From NCBI GenBank assembly GCA_027083715.1, contig JALWNR010000379.1, positions 1 to 15,993 of the forward strand: a DNA stretch of 15,993 nucleotides, written 5' to 3'. Numbering within the stretch: the first letter of the stretch is position 1; each line of letters starts with the position of its first letter. The stretch is from Bacteroidales bacterium. Lineage in GTDB: Bacteria > Bacteroidota > Bacteroidia > Bacteroidales > NBLH01. The notes beneath the pieces are model-generated. The model ran no database searches. It had not been told where the DNA came from and saw only the letters and a list, made by a program, of their open reading frames with translations. Made by a program: the position numbers and the translations under genes. Positions 1-7,088 of this stretch are shown here, piece by piece.

Positions 1-196
1 CAGGGACTTCAATTGGGGCAAATATTCGTGAAGCACAAAATGCACAAACCAAAGCGGATTTTATGAGACGGATTATTGGCTGACTTTAGGTAAAACGACA
101 GAGAATTATCCCTTTGATGAGGAACGTTTAACGGATTTAGATTCAATAATAAAAATATTAAGCAAAATTATAAGTACAAGTAAAAAAAATAAATAA
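1..196 (+). pseudogene. Four-helix-bundle protein (23S rRNA intervening-sequence family), 3' end, frameshifted
   Basis: The gene enters from the left edge. The frame beginning at base 3 reads GTSIGANIREAQNAQTKADF, the signature of the small four-helix-bundle proteins of the 23S rRNA intervening-sequence family, but it stops at 81-83 soon after. The family's next conserved block, ETDYWL, is present one frame over at 65-82 and runs to a stop at 194-196 with a plausible C-terminus. About 12 residues (the usual KMSIALKEAR-type stretch) are missing between the blocks, which fits a deletion of roughly 34 bases that shifted the frame. The call rests on recall of the family pattern and not on an alignment. 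The gene has no evident link to the arsenic genes that follow. Confidence 0.72.
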
Positions 197-234
197 TAAA
201 AGAATTTGAAAAAGAAGTAAACATTCAGTCAATC

Positions 235-266
235 TTCAAATTTTCAAATTAAAAAATTTTCAAATT
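235..266. repeat. Short tandem repeat, 8-bp unit TTCAAATT
   Basis: Four consecutive 8-bp units occupy the leader of arsC: TTCAAATT, TTCAAATT, the degenerate AAAAAATT, then TTCAAATT. The array ends eight bases before the arsC start. It could be a simple A/T-rich slippage tract or it could affect arsC expression; nothing in the sequence decides between these. Confidence 0.6.
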
Positions 267-274
267 AATAAAAT

Positions 275-691
275 ATGAAGATATTAGTATTATGTACCGG
301 CAATTCGTGCCGCAGCCAAATGGCTGAAGGATTTTTAAAATCATTCGATAAAAACCTCTATGTAGTATCCGCAGGAACGGCACCAAGTAAAGAGGTTCAC
401 CCTAAAGCTGTTCAAGTGATGAAAGAAGAGGGGATAGACATCTCAGCCGGCAAACCAAAATCGGTTAATGAGTTCTTAAACGAAAGTTTCGACTATGTTA
501 TTACCGTATGCGGTGGTGCCAAAGAATCTTGTCCGGTTTTTATGGGTGAAGTAAAACACCGTTTACATATTGGTTTTGACGATCCTGCAGAAGTAGAAGG
601 AACAGAAGAATATATCCTTTCCGAATTTCGCCGGATTAGAGATGAAATTAAACGTGATTTTTACAATTTTTATGTAAAGAATATTAAATAA
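275..691 (+). CDS. arsC: Arsenate reductase, thioredoxin-coupled (LMW-PTP fold)
   Basis: Cytoplasmic enzyme reducing arsenate to arsenite, the form that efflux pumps can export. The 138-residue protein has the phosphatase-like P-loop C7-T-G-N-S-C-R13, a resolving pair at C79 and C86, and the DP motif at D103-P104 that supplies the general acid. The spacing of the three cysteines equals that of the well-studied Staphylococcus pI258 enzyme (10/82/89), so the triple-cysteine cascade regenerated by thioredoxin is expected, not the glutaredoxin type. Full length for the family. The ATG at 275 follows an A/T-rich leader with no clear ribosome binding site, normal in Bacteroidota. It sits alone: a minus-strand gene pair separates it from arsR and the efflux genes. 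Confidence 0.93.
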   Translation: MKILVLCTGNSCRSQMAEGFLKSFDKNLYVVSAGTAPSKEVHPKAVQVMKEEGIDISAGKPKSVNEFLNESFDYVITVCGGAKESCPVFMGEVKHRLHIGFDDPAEVEGTEEYILSEFRRIRDEIKRDFYNFYVKNIK

Positions 692-766
692 GGCACTATC
701 CTTTACATATTAGTCCCACAGAGATGTATAAAAAAAAATAGTAACTCTCCAAAGTTTTTAAATAAA

Positions 767-1738
767 CTAAAGGTGCTTCTTGATATTTTTGGGGAATTTA
801 CCGGTCCATTTCTTAAGTACATCTCCGTTTTTATTAATTAAAATATATGTTGGAAAAACTTTAACACCAAAAGCTTTTATAACTGAACCGTTTTTATCCA
901 TTAAGCTTAGCCAAGTAATTTTATCTTTTTGTTTTTTAGAGCTATTTATCCATATTTCATAATCACTTTCGTTCCAAACTGTTAAAATATCTAATTGGTC
1001 ATTTAGTTCTTTATTTAGCTTTACTAATTTATCAATATCAACAATACAAGGAGGGCATCCGCTAAAAGAAAAATCAATTAGTAGGTTTTTATCGCCTTTC
1101 ATCTCAAATTTCTGTTCTTCATTTAGCTTGTTGATTGCTGTTAAATAAGTAAAATGTTTATTCTCTGCGTCATAACCTATTCGCTCCAAATCTTTTAAAT
1201 ATTTATTTAAAACTTTATATGCCCAAAAGTTTTTCAATTGATCAGGCATACTTGTTAATATTCTATTTATATAGTCCTTTCCGTAAAATTGTTTTTCTTG
1301 TGCAAGATAAACAAGATATGGTTTAGAAAAGGCCAAATCATCATTTACCTCTTGACCTTTGGCTACTTTTATAAATATTTTATCAGCAATGATTTGTTCA
1401 TCATTTTCAGGTAAAATTTTTAAAGATCCACTGTTCTCAAGCGGACCTTCTATTTTTACATTTGGGTTAAAAACCCAAATCATTTTTTTATCAATCAATT
1501 TATGTTTATTAAGGATTGATAATTTCATTAAAGTTGGTAATTGTCCCGCTTCAACAGTCAATACTTTTTCATTGTTAAATGTCGAAAATGTACTTGATGA
1601 TGATATACCTAAAGTATTTACTTGAACTTCGCCCAAATCTAAAGAGCTAATATCAATTTTAATTGCTGTTTTTTGGGCAATTCCGCTTATTGTAAAAATC
1701 AATAATAGTAGTATAAATAATGTTTTCTCGGCTTTCAT
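767..1738 (-). CDS. TlpA-like exported thioredoxin-family protein
   Basis: 323 residues, beginning with a signal peptide (hydrophobic run about residues 6-20, ending SGIAQ), so the product is probably periplasmic or membrane-attached. The N-terminal half is an unrecognised helical/beta region. The C-terminal part is a thioredoxin fold with the active site FSGCPPC near residue 229 and the cis-proline strand FPTYILINKNGDVLKKW near residue 294, followed by a short tail. This layout is common in Bacteroidota TlpA/peroxiredoxin-like proteins that act as thiol-disulfide oxidoreductases. Its start is 66 bases downstream of the MutS-like gene's stop on the same strand and I see no promoter in the gap, so co-transcription is likely. 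The natural substrate is not evident. Confidence 0.82.
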   Translation of the reverse strand: MKAEKTLFILLLLIFTISGIAQKTAIKIDISSLDLGEVQVNTLGISSSSTFSTFNNEKVLTVEAGQLPTLMKLSILNKHKLIDKKMIWVFNPNVKIEGPLENSGSLKILPENDEQIIADKIFIKVAKGQEVNDDLAFSKPYLVYLAQEKQFYGKDYINRILTSMPDQLKNFWAYKVLNKYLKDLERIGYDAENKHFTYLTAINKLNEEQKFEMKGDKNLLIDFSFSGCPPCIVDIDKLVKLNKELNDQLDILTVWNESDYEIWINSSKKQKDKITWLSLMDKNGSVIKAFGVKVFPTYILINKNGDVLKKWTGKFPKNIKKHL

Positions 1739-1804
1739 TTTTTTAGTTTGGTTTATTTCTGTTTGAACACTATTGTTTATTTATAATCACAATGTTTAAT
1801 TTAA

Positions 1805-3454
1805 CTATTTCTTTTCCAATGCATTATGTGTATTATTGGCAGCGGTAATTTTATCTAATTTCTTTGATATTTCTAATGCTTCCTTAATAATATTATCAGG
1901 ATAATCATTTGCCTTAAGTATCCTAATAGCATTTCGGTTTTTTAATTTTCCTCCTTTTATTTTGTAATCAAAATCAACATTCTTGCCATAAACAAACTCG
2001 CTGAAATGATACAATTCATAATCATCAATTAACATATCTGCTAATTCTATGTCGTGGGTTGATACGAAAACAATATTATTATTTTTTGATAAATAAGAAA
2101 GAACTGCTTTCCCCGCTGAAATTCTCTCAATGGTATTGGTACCTTTAAAAATCTCGTCAAGTAAAAATAGGTTTGGGTTTATGTTTTCACTATTATCAAT
2201 CATTTCCTTTATTGTCAATACTTCCTCAAAATAATAACTCTTATCGTTCATCAAATCATCACTGATACGTATTGCTGAAAATATTCGAATTCGTGGAATT
2301 CTCATAGATTCAGCAAAGCATGTATTTAAAGCCAATCCTGTTATGATATTTATTCCGATAGTTCTTATAAAGGTTGTTTTACCTGACATATTTGAGCCAG
2401 TAAGTAAAACTGATTTACTATTAACATCTATGCTGTTGGTAACACAGTCATTGATTAATGGATGGTAAATATTTGAGGTCGAAACTGAAATTTCTTTATT
2501 ATCAATTATTGGCAAACAATATGATTCTAATCCTGCTCTTAAGTTTGCTATAGAAATAAGCGAATCAACTTGCCCAACAAAACAAAACACTTCTTCAATC
2601 TCGGTTCTTTTTGTATTGAGTTGTTTCAAAACCCCAAATAGAAGAAGAGGCTCTAAAAGAAATGCAATTTTGAATAGTTCAAGAATTGTCCAAAATAATA
2701 CTTCTATGTCTCCCTGCATTTTCGCTTCAAGTTGAAAAAATGACATTTTGTTTCGGGCTTGGTCAATAATTTTAATAGAATTAGCCAAGTCTGGTTTTAA
2801 TTTTTTAAATGTTTCCTCATTATGTAACTGAGATGCAACCCTGTTTAATCTTATTAGTTGAGGAATAGAATCTAAATACTGATAAAGATTCTTTTTGTTC
2901 CGGTAATGAATAACCAGGTTGATCATAAAAATGCCAATGAAGACTATAATTAGCTTGGGATTAACTACAAGTAGGGTTAATGACAATAAACTTGTAAAAG
3001 ATAGCAAGCGAAATACAAAAAAACATTTAGGTGGTTTCAAATGTTCTTCTTGAAATAAAGAAGATATATAATATGCATCGTTGTTTTTTAACTTTTCAAG
3101 AAGTCTTTGGGTTTTTATCCTAAAATCGAATTTGTTTGTTAACTCGTTTATTATTTTTTCGTTAAGGTCAATATGTTTAGAATCCGATGGAATAGTCCGC
3201 AAAATATTATATAGGTACTGTTGACCAACTTTAGAACATGTTCTGTCTATAAACATGAATAATTCTTCAAAATCTAAATCATTACATGTTTTATCACTAA
3301 GAATATGAAAACATTCTGAATTATCCTTATTCAAGAAATACCTTTCAATATTCTCAAAATTAAAATTGTCATCTTTTAATTTTCCAAATGATAATTTTAA
3401 TCTTTCAATATCTTTTTTCTTTCTTTTAAAAATCATGTTAAATGTGCTTTGCAA
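1805..3454 (-). CDS. Membrane-anchored MutS-like ATPase
   Basis: 549 residues with the ATPase domain of the MutS family at the C-terminus: Walker A GSNMSGKTT (353-361), Walker B NLFLLDEIF (428-436) and the STHD switch (465-468). It lacks the mismatch-binding N-terminal domain of true MutS. Instead there are hydrophobic segments near 145-165, 167-184 and about 252-275, suggesting membrane attachment. This is the short MutS-related family common in Bacteroidota, of unknown role; it should not be annotated as mismatch repair MutS. An alternative start at Met7 is possible. It is transcribed divergently from arsR across a gap of about 230 bases and probably leads the exported thioredoxin gene that follows. 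Confidence 0.82.
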   Translation of the reverse strand: MQSTFNMIFKRKKKDIERLKLSFGKLKDDNFNFENIERYFLNKDNSECFHILSDKTCNDLDFEELFMFIDRTCSKVGQQYLYNILRTIPSDSKHIDLNEKIINELTNKFDFRIKTQRLLEKLKNNDAYYISSLFQEEHLKPPKCFFVFRLLSFTSLLSLTLLVVNPKLIIVFIGIFMINLVIHYRNKKNLYQYLDSIPQLIRLNRVASQLHNEETFKKLKPDLANSIKIIDQARNKMSFFQLEAKMQGDIEVLFWTILELFKIAFLLEPLLLFGVLKQLNTKRTEIEEVFCFVGQVDSLISIANLRAGLESYCLPIIDNKEISVSTSNIYHPLINDCVTNSIDVNSKSVLLTGSNMSGKTTFIRTIGINIITGLALNTCFAESMRIPRIRIFSAIRISDDLMNDKSYYFEEVLTIKEMIDNSENINPNLFLLDEIFKGTNTIERISAGKAVLSYLSKNNNIVFVSTHDIELADMLIDDYELYHFSEFVYGKNVDFDYKIKGGKLKNRNAIRILKANDYPDNIIKEALEISKKLDKITAANNTHNALEKK

Positions 3455-3489
3455 TTTATTGTTGCCAGTTTTTGTATTTCAGTGTCTTT

Positions 3490-3497
3490 CAAACTTA
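3490..3497 (-). promoter_or_regulatory. Candidate -7 element for the MutS-like gene
   Basis: Read on the minus strand the bases are TAAGTTTG, matching the Bacteroidota -7 consensus TAnnTTTG, and lie 36 bases before the MutS-like start. No good TTTG -33 box is found at the expected 19-21 base distance, so this is only a candidate. Confidence 0.35.
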
Positions 3498-3681
3498 TTG
3501 ATAGTGTATTTGCTTTTTGCTTATACATTTTAAGCACTAAATTTAGTTTTATTTATCATGATATCCAAAGGATTCTTTATACATTCCTCAACAGTATAAA
3601 CTTTGAGTAAACAGAAATTATTTATTATTTAAAATGTTCATCAATTAAACCAATATTATGATATAAAACATAATATAATAT

Positions 3682-3713
3682 TTTGTCACACAAAATAATT
3701 CATCGTATATTTG
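3682..3713 (+). promoter_or_regulatory. arsR promoter, Bacteroidota sigma factor type
   Basis: TTTG at 3682-3685 and TATATTTG at 3706-3713 are separated by exactly 20 bases, a textbook match to the Bacteroidota -33/-7 consensus (TTTG, 19-21 nt, TAnnTTTG). Transcription would begin near 3720, about 20 bases before the ATG at 3740. This excludes the upstream in-frame TTG at 3683, which lies inside the promoter. Confidence 0.72.
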
Positions 3714-3717
3714 CGAT
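3702..3717. promoter_or_regulatory. Probable ArsR operator 1
   Basis: ATCG and CGAT form an inverted repeat around eight bases (ATCGTATATTTGCGAT) that cover the -7 element, so a bound repressor would block RNA polymerase. A near copy occurs at 4085-4100, directly after arsR. Autoregulation by ArsR is inferred from position and repetition. Confidence 0.6.
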
Positions 3718-3739
3718 AAACTATGAATGCCAAAACATT

Positions 3740-4066
3740 ATGATCAAAAAATTACAAACAGAAAAAGAATTAGAACAAATGGCGCGTTTTGCCAAAGCAT
3801 TGGGACACCCAATCAGGCTAACCATTTTGCAGCATCTTGAAAAACAATCCTGCTGTTTTACCGGCGATTTTGTAGATATTTTACCGGTTGCTCAATCAAC
3901 GGTTTCGCAGCACATAAAAGAACTGAAAGATGCCGGTTTGATACAAGGTGAAATTAATCCGCCAAAGGTAAAATATTGCATTAATCAAGAAAACTGGGAT
4001 AAGGCAAAAGCTTTGTTTTGTGATTTTTTTGATGTTGATTTTACGAATAGTTCCTGCTCAATATAA
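3740..4066 (+). CDS. arsR: ArsR/SmtB-family metalloregulator
   Basis: Dimeric winged-helix repressor that releases DNA when its cysteines bind the inducer. From the ATG at 3740 the protein is 108 residues. The recognition-helix region [19 protein letters not shown] (about 50-68) and the following wing with PPKVKY are typical. Candidate sensing residues are the adjacent C38-C39 (SCCFTGD), with further cysteines at 80, 94 and 106; this is not the E. coli CVC motif. Arsenite is the expected inducer given the arsenic genes around it. A persulfide or other thiol-reactive signal is possible, since a rhodanese and a TSUP permease follow. The gene has its own promoter with an overlapping operator. 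Confidence 0.88.
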   Translation: MIKKLQTEKELEQMARFAKALGHPIRLTILQHLEKQSCCFTGDFVDILPVAQSTVSQHIKELKDAGLIQGEINPPKVKYCINQENWDKAKALFCDFFDVDFTNSSCSI

Positions 4067-4084
4067 AAAAATTTAACATAGATT

Positions 4085-4100
4085 ATCGTTTATCTGCGAT
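4085..4100. promoter_or_regulatory. Probable ArsR operator 2
   Basis: ATCGTTTATCTGCGAT repeats operator 1 with two differences, and the resemblance continues downstream (AACTAT-A-AAT in both). The -7 positions are changed (TTTATCTG in place of TATATTTG) and no TTTG lies at the -33 distance, so this copy looks like a repressor site with a weak or decayed promoter, controlling entry into the flavoprotein operon. Confidence 0.52.
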
Positions 4101-4178
4101 TAACTATAAATAATGCATTATGAAACAAGCATGATTAAAATAATTATTAAACTCACATGGTAATGATTATTTTATATC

Positions 4179-4247
4179 ATGCGGTTCTTCCGCAGTAGCG
4201 GAACGGGCTATGTGGCAATTAAAAATAATAAAAAAATAATCACATGA
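4179..4247 (+). CDS. Possible 22-residue leader peptide
   Basis: An ATG at 4179 opens a 22-codon frame (MRFFRSSGTGYVAI...) whose TGA overlaps the ATG of the flavoprotein gene as ATGA, the arrangement used for translational coupling. A second frame through the same bases (4180-4239, CGSSAVAERAMWQ...) also has protein-like composition but no start codon. I do not recognise either peptide. The segment is clearly richer in G+C than the surrounding spacer and carries a hairpin. It could equally be a non-coding regulatory stem. Confidence 0.22.
   Translation: MRFFRSSGTGYVAIKNNKKIIT
4181..4203 (+). promoter_or_regulatory. Alternative-hairpin leader element
   Basis: TTCCGC (4188-4193) and GCGGAA (4198-4203) form a perfect six-base stem around AGTA. 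The same CCGC can instead pair with GCGG at 4181-4184. The two foldings exclude each other, as in attenuators. No U-tract follows, so it is not a plain terminator. It lies between operator 2 and the flavoprotein start. Confidence 0.35.
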
Positions 4248-4804
4248 AAATATTAGCTATATACGGAAGCGCAAGAAAAAACGGAAACACTGCTCAAATG
4301 TTAGATGCAGCTTTATCGGAGTTTCCGGCAGAAGCCGAAATTAAAAAAGTTTATCTCGGTGATTTAAAATATTCCGGCTGTGGTCCTTGCCGTGAATGTA
4401 AAACTACAGGTTATTGTGTGATTGAAGACGATATGCAACAAGTATTAAAGGACATGATTTGGGCAGAGCTAATCATTATCGGCTCGCCTTCACAATTTTC
4501 CGATGTAAGTTCCGAAGTAAAAATGTTAATGGAACGCACTTGGTGGATGAAAGGTGCTTTACGAAATAAAATAGGAGGCTATGTAATTACCGGCAGGCGA
4601 TATATTGAAAGCACCATAAATACACTGCATGCTTTTATGCTGCGCCACAGGATGATATTGGGCGGAAGTGGGGCATTAGGCTATACATTTACCGAAATGG
4701 GCGGATTGGAAAATGATCCGCTGGCAATCAGAGATGCTCGTGCCACCGGAAAACGCTTGACAGAGCTTTATCAAATTATTTACGAAAATAAGTTGAATCA
4801 ATAA
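4244..4804 (+). CDS. NADPH-dependent FMN reductase / iron-sulfur flavoprotein
   Basis: 186 residues with a flavodoxin-like fold. The N-terminus MKILAIYGSARKNGNTAQML is the FMN phosphate-binding loop. A cluster C46-x2-C49-x2-C52-x5-C58 matches the compact cysteine motif of Isf-type iron-sulfur flavoproteins and probably holds a 4Fe-4S cluster. The GSPSQFSDVSS segment near 95-105 is the second flavin-contact loop. The expected role is electron transfer or reduction of a small molecule in the cytoplasm; the substrate is not evident. Position behind the ArsR operator suggests a role in the metalloid or sulfur response, similar in place to ArsH but not the same family. It leads the operon running to about 9146. 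Confidence 0.8.
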   Translation: MKILAIYGSARKNGNTAQMLDAALSEFPAEAEIKKVYLGDLKYSGCGPCRECKTTGYCVIEDDMQQVLKDMIWAELIIIGSPSQFSDVSSEVKMLMERTWWMKGALRNKIGGYVITGRRYIESTINTLHAFMLRHRMILGGSGALGYTFTEMGGLENDPLAIRDARATGKRLTELYQIIYENKLNQ

Positions 4805-4816
4805 AAATATTTAATC

Positions 4817-5197
4817 ATGGAAAATGCATTAAAAAAGATGAACTTAAGTTTCACAGGAACGGGAAAACATGTCATCAATTTTGAAAATTTTTTAAGCCAA
4901 AAAGATGCTGTCTTTCTGGATGTTCGCTCAAAAGAAGAGTGTGACACCTTACGCTTTAATTTCGATTTGTTCGATATTAAAGTTATTGAAATTCCAATTG
5001 AAGAATTGCCCGACAGAATTAACGAATTGCCCAAAGACAAGTTGATTGGTGCCTTTTGTTCTTCAAAAACACGTGCAGCTTGGGCGTATATTTATTTAAT
5101 CTCAAAAGATTTTGAGCAAGTTAAATGGATATCGGCTGGCAATGAAGATATTGGTGCCGTTTTAAAACCGGGAAAAATTTTCAAACAACTTAATTAA
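4817..5197 (+). CDS. Single-domain rhodanese-like sulfurtransferase
   Basis: 126 residues. The rhodanese fold is marked by VFLDVRSKEE (D35-x-R37) and the active-site loop CSSKTRA with the sulfur-accepting cysteine at C81. Such proteins carry a persulfide and move sulfane sulfur between thiols. It begins 12 bases after the flavoprotein stop, so the two are almost surely co-transcribed, and a TSUP permease follows. That combination suggests handling of sulfane sulfur or sulfite, possibly thioarsenicals; the latter is inference. Length is normal for the stand-alone class and the catalytic loop is intact. Confidence 0.85.
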   Translation: MENALKKMNLSFTGTGKHVINFENFLSQKDAVFLDVRSKEECDTLRFNFDLFDIKVIEIPIEELPDRINELPKDKLIGAFCSSKTRAAWAYIYLISKDFEQVKWISAGNEDIGAVLKPGKIFKQLN

Positions 5198-5237
5198 TAT
5201 TTAATAATAAGGTTTTCTCAAATTTAAGCTGCTACAC

Positions 5238-5268
5238 TTAACTTATTAATTTCAAGATACTAAGTTAA
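5238..5268. repeat. Inverted repeat, 8-bp arms
   Basis: TTAACTTA (5238-5245) and TAAGTTAA (5261-5268) are perfect complements around a 15-base loop in the spacer before the TSUP gene. All arm bases but two are A or T and no U-run follows, so a terminator is doubtful. It may be a protein-binding site or an mRNA stem. Confidence 0.4.
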
Positions 5269-5318
5269 TTGTGGTAATTTGGGAAACTTATAACTTCCGA
5301 AATAAAAAAATACAAATT

Positions 5319-6080
5319 ATGAACATTATTGTTGGAATTATCATTTTAATTGCCTCATTTTTATTTGCAATGTTGGGTTTGGGAGGCGGAATGGTTTATG
5401 TACCTGCTTTAAATTGGGCAGGATATGATTTGATAACTGTTGCTTTGCCTTTGGGTTTATTACTCAATGGTTTAAACACCTCTTTGGCACTCATCCAATT
5501 TGGTAAAAAGAAACTGGTTGATTGGAAAGGCGGTATTTTTATGGCTGTTTCGGCTTTAATCGCTTCACCCGTAGGTGCGCTCACTTCCAAACACGTTAAT
5601 CAAGCCGACTTAAAATTAATATTTGCCGCAGCGGTTTTGTTTGCTGCAATCCGGATGTTCAGTCAGGCTAATAAAAAAGAACCCGAGCAAAAAGCAGCAT
5701 TGAAAAAGCGTATAATCATCGGGATTATAGTGGGTTTATCCATTGGTTTTTTAGGTGGAATGTTGGGTATCGGTGGAGGTTTTGTTTTCGCACCGGTATT
5801 AATGGCTTTGGGCTATAAAACTAAGGAAGCGGCTGCCACAACGGCTTTTGTGGTTACTTTTTCATCCTTTTCCGGTTATTTAGGACATGTGGCAGAAGGT
5901 AATATGAATTGGCCATTAACCATTGTTTTAGTATTGGCGGTAATTATTGGTTCTCAATTGGGAGCACGCTTCATGAGTAATCAGGCAAAACCTAAAATGG
6001 TTAAAAAAATATATGCTGTTGTACTTATAGCCATTGCTATTAAATTTAGTTGGTCTGCAATTATGGCTTACATTGCTTAA
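5319..6080 (+). CDS. TSUP-family (TauE/SafE) anion permease
   Basis: Inner-membrane protein of 253 residues from the ATG at 5319, with about eight hydrophobic segments in two homologous halves. The glycine-rich turns LGLGGGMVYVP (about 19-29) and LGIGGGFVFAP (about 149-159) are the duplicated family signature. TSUP proteins move sulfite, sulfonates or other sulfur-containing anions. Here the likely job is export of sulfite/thiosulfate or uptake linked to the rhodanese just upstream. An in-frame GTG at 5271 would add 16 polar residues before the first membrane helix, while the ATG at 5319 places the helix at the N-terminus, so I chose the latter. Confidence 0.85.
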   Translation: MNIIVGIIILIASFLFAMLGLGGGMVYVPALNWAGYDLITVALPLGLLLNGLNTSLALIQFGKKKLVDWKGGIFMAVSALIASPVGALTSKHVNQADLKLIFAAAVLFAAIRMFSQANKKEPEQKAALKKRIIIGIIVGLSIGFLGGMLGIGGGFVFAPVLMALGYKTKEAAATTAFVVTFSSFSGYLGHVAEGNMNWPLTIVLVLAVIIGSQLGARFMSNQAKPKMVKKIYAVVLIAIAIKFSWSAIMAYIA

Positions 6081-6083
6081 ATT

Positions 6084-7085
6084 ATGATGAAAAGAATATT
6101 GTTAATAGGATTTTTAAGTTTGCATATAGCTGTTTCTGCACAAGAAAAAAAGGAAATTACTACTAAAACAAAATGGAACGGCTATACGCAAGTTCGTGCA
6201 ACAAGCAATTTCGATGATTATTCGAGTATTATGCTGCGCCGTTTAAAATTTTGGCTAAAATCTACCCCTGAGTTTTCAAACAATTGGTCATACAAAGTAC
6301 AAGTGCTCTTTACAAGTTGGATGCAGGAACGTTTTTTCTTGCAAGATGCTAAAATCAGCTATAAAAAAGGCTTGTTTTTGTTTGATATGGGGCAATTTGT
6401 TCCACAGTACAGTTTGCAATGGACTCAGCCTGATTACAAAATTCCGGCAATAGAAAGAGCAATAGCTGTAAATGCACTGCATCCTGACGGCAGTTTGGGC
6501 ATTAGAGATTTGGGGGTACAAGCAAATTTTCATACTGAAAATAATATACTCGAAGCGCATTTGGGTGTATTTAATGGTTATGGGATAAAAGAATATCGTT
6601 TTAACAATAAAGGGTATATGCTTGCTCATAAGTTGGCTGTAAATATTCCTTTGCAAAACAGTAAATTACAATTTGGATATTCGCTCATGTATCGTTATGC
6701 ACAAAATCTGCAACTAAAAAAAGTCTTGCCCGATTCTTTATTTTATACAGGCAGCGATATCCGTTATAATTTCTTTGCCTTATTTAATTCTAAATATTTT
6801 GATATTCAGGCAGAGTATTTAAACGCAGATTTTGAAAATAACTTAAATGCTAAGGGGTATTATATTCTATCGGCAATAAATATCAAAAAATCACAAATCG
6901 TATTGTCTATTGAAAATTATAAAAGCACTTATGAGTCAGTACAAGTGCCGTATTATCGTCTTGCTTATAATTATCTGATAAACAAGAATAAATTGAAACT
7001 ATTTTTTGATAATTATTTTCGTATAGTTGATGGCGGAATTGAAAATTATTATGCAAGTGTAGAATTACAGATGTTTTTTAATTAA
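6084..7085 (+). CDS. Outer-membrane beta-barrel porin (Porin O/P-like)
   Basis: 333 residues with a signal peptide (hydrophobic about 4-17, cleavage near VSA-Q). The mature chain starts with a short linker, then alternating amphipathic strands rich in Y, F and W (for example the LRRLKFWLKS and YKVQVLF stretches) and ends in a strand finishing with phenylalanine (ELQMFFN), as expected of an outer-membrane barrel. The pattern resembles phosphate-selective porins O and P. Arsenate and sulfur oxyanions are chemically close to phosphate, so co-expression with an anion permease (3-base gap) suggests a matched outer and inner membrane path; that link is inference. The second ATG at 6087 is an equally good start. 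Confidence 0.75.
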   Translation: MMKRILLIGFLSLHIAVSAQEKKEITTKTKWNGYTQVRATSNFDDYSSIMLRRLKFWLKSTPEFSNNWSYKVQVLFTSWMQERFFLQDAKISYKKGLFLFDMGQFVPQYSLQWTQPDYKIPAIERAIAVNALHPDGSLGIRDLGVQANFHTENNILEAHLGVFNGYGIKEYRFNNKGYMLAHKLAVNIPLQNSKLQFGYSLMYRYAQNLQLKKVLPDSLFYTGSDIRYNFFALFNSKYFDIQAEYLNADFENNLNAKGYYILSAINIKKSQIVLSIENYKSTYESVQVPYYRLAYNYLINKNKLKLFFDNYFRIVDGGIENYYASVELQMFFN

Positions 7086-7088
7086 GTT

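Noticed and set aside
3683..3739. TTG start extending ArsR by 19 residues
   Set aside because: It overlaps the strong -33/-7 promoter and lies upstream of the predicted transcription start; the ATG at 3740 begins a normal ArsR N-terminus.
5238..5268. Inverted repeat as a rho-independent terminator
   Set aside because: The arms are almost all A/T and no U-run follows, so termination cannot be supported.
5271..5318. GTG start extending the TSUP permease
   Set aside because: It adds 16 polar residues before the first membrane helix and has no ribosome binding site; the ATG at 5319 fits the family better.
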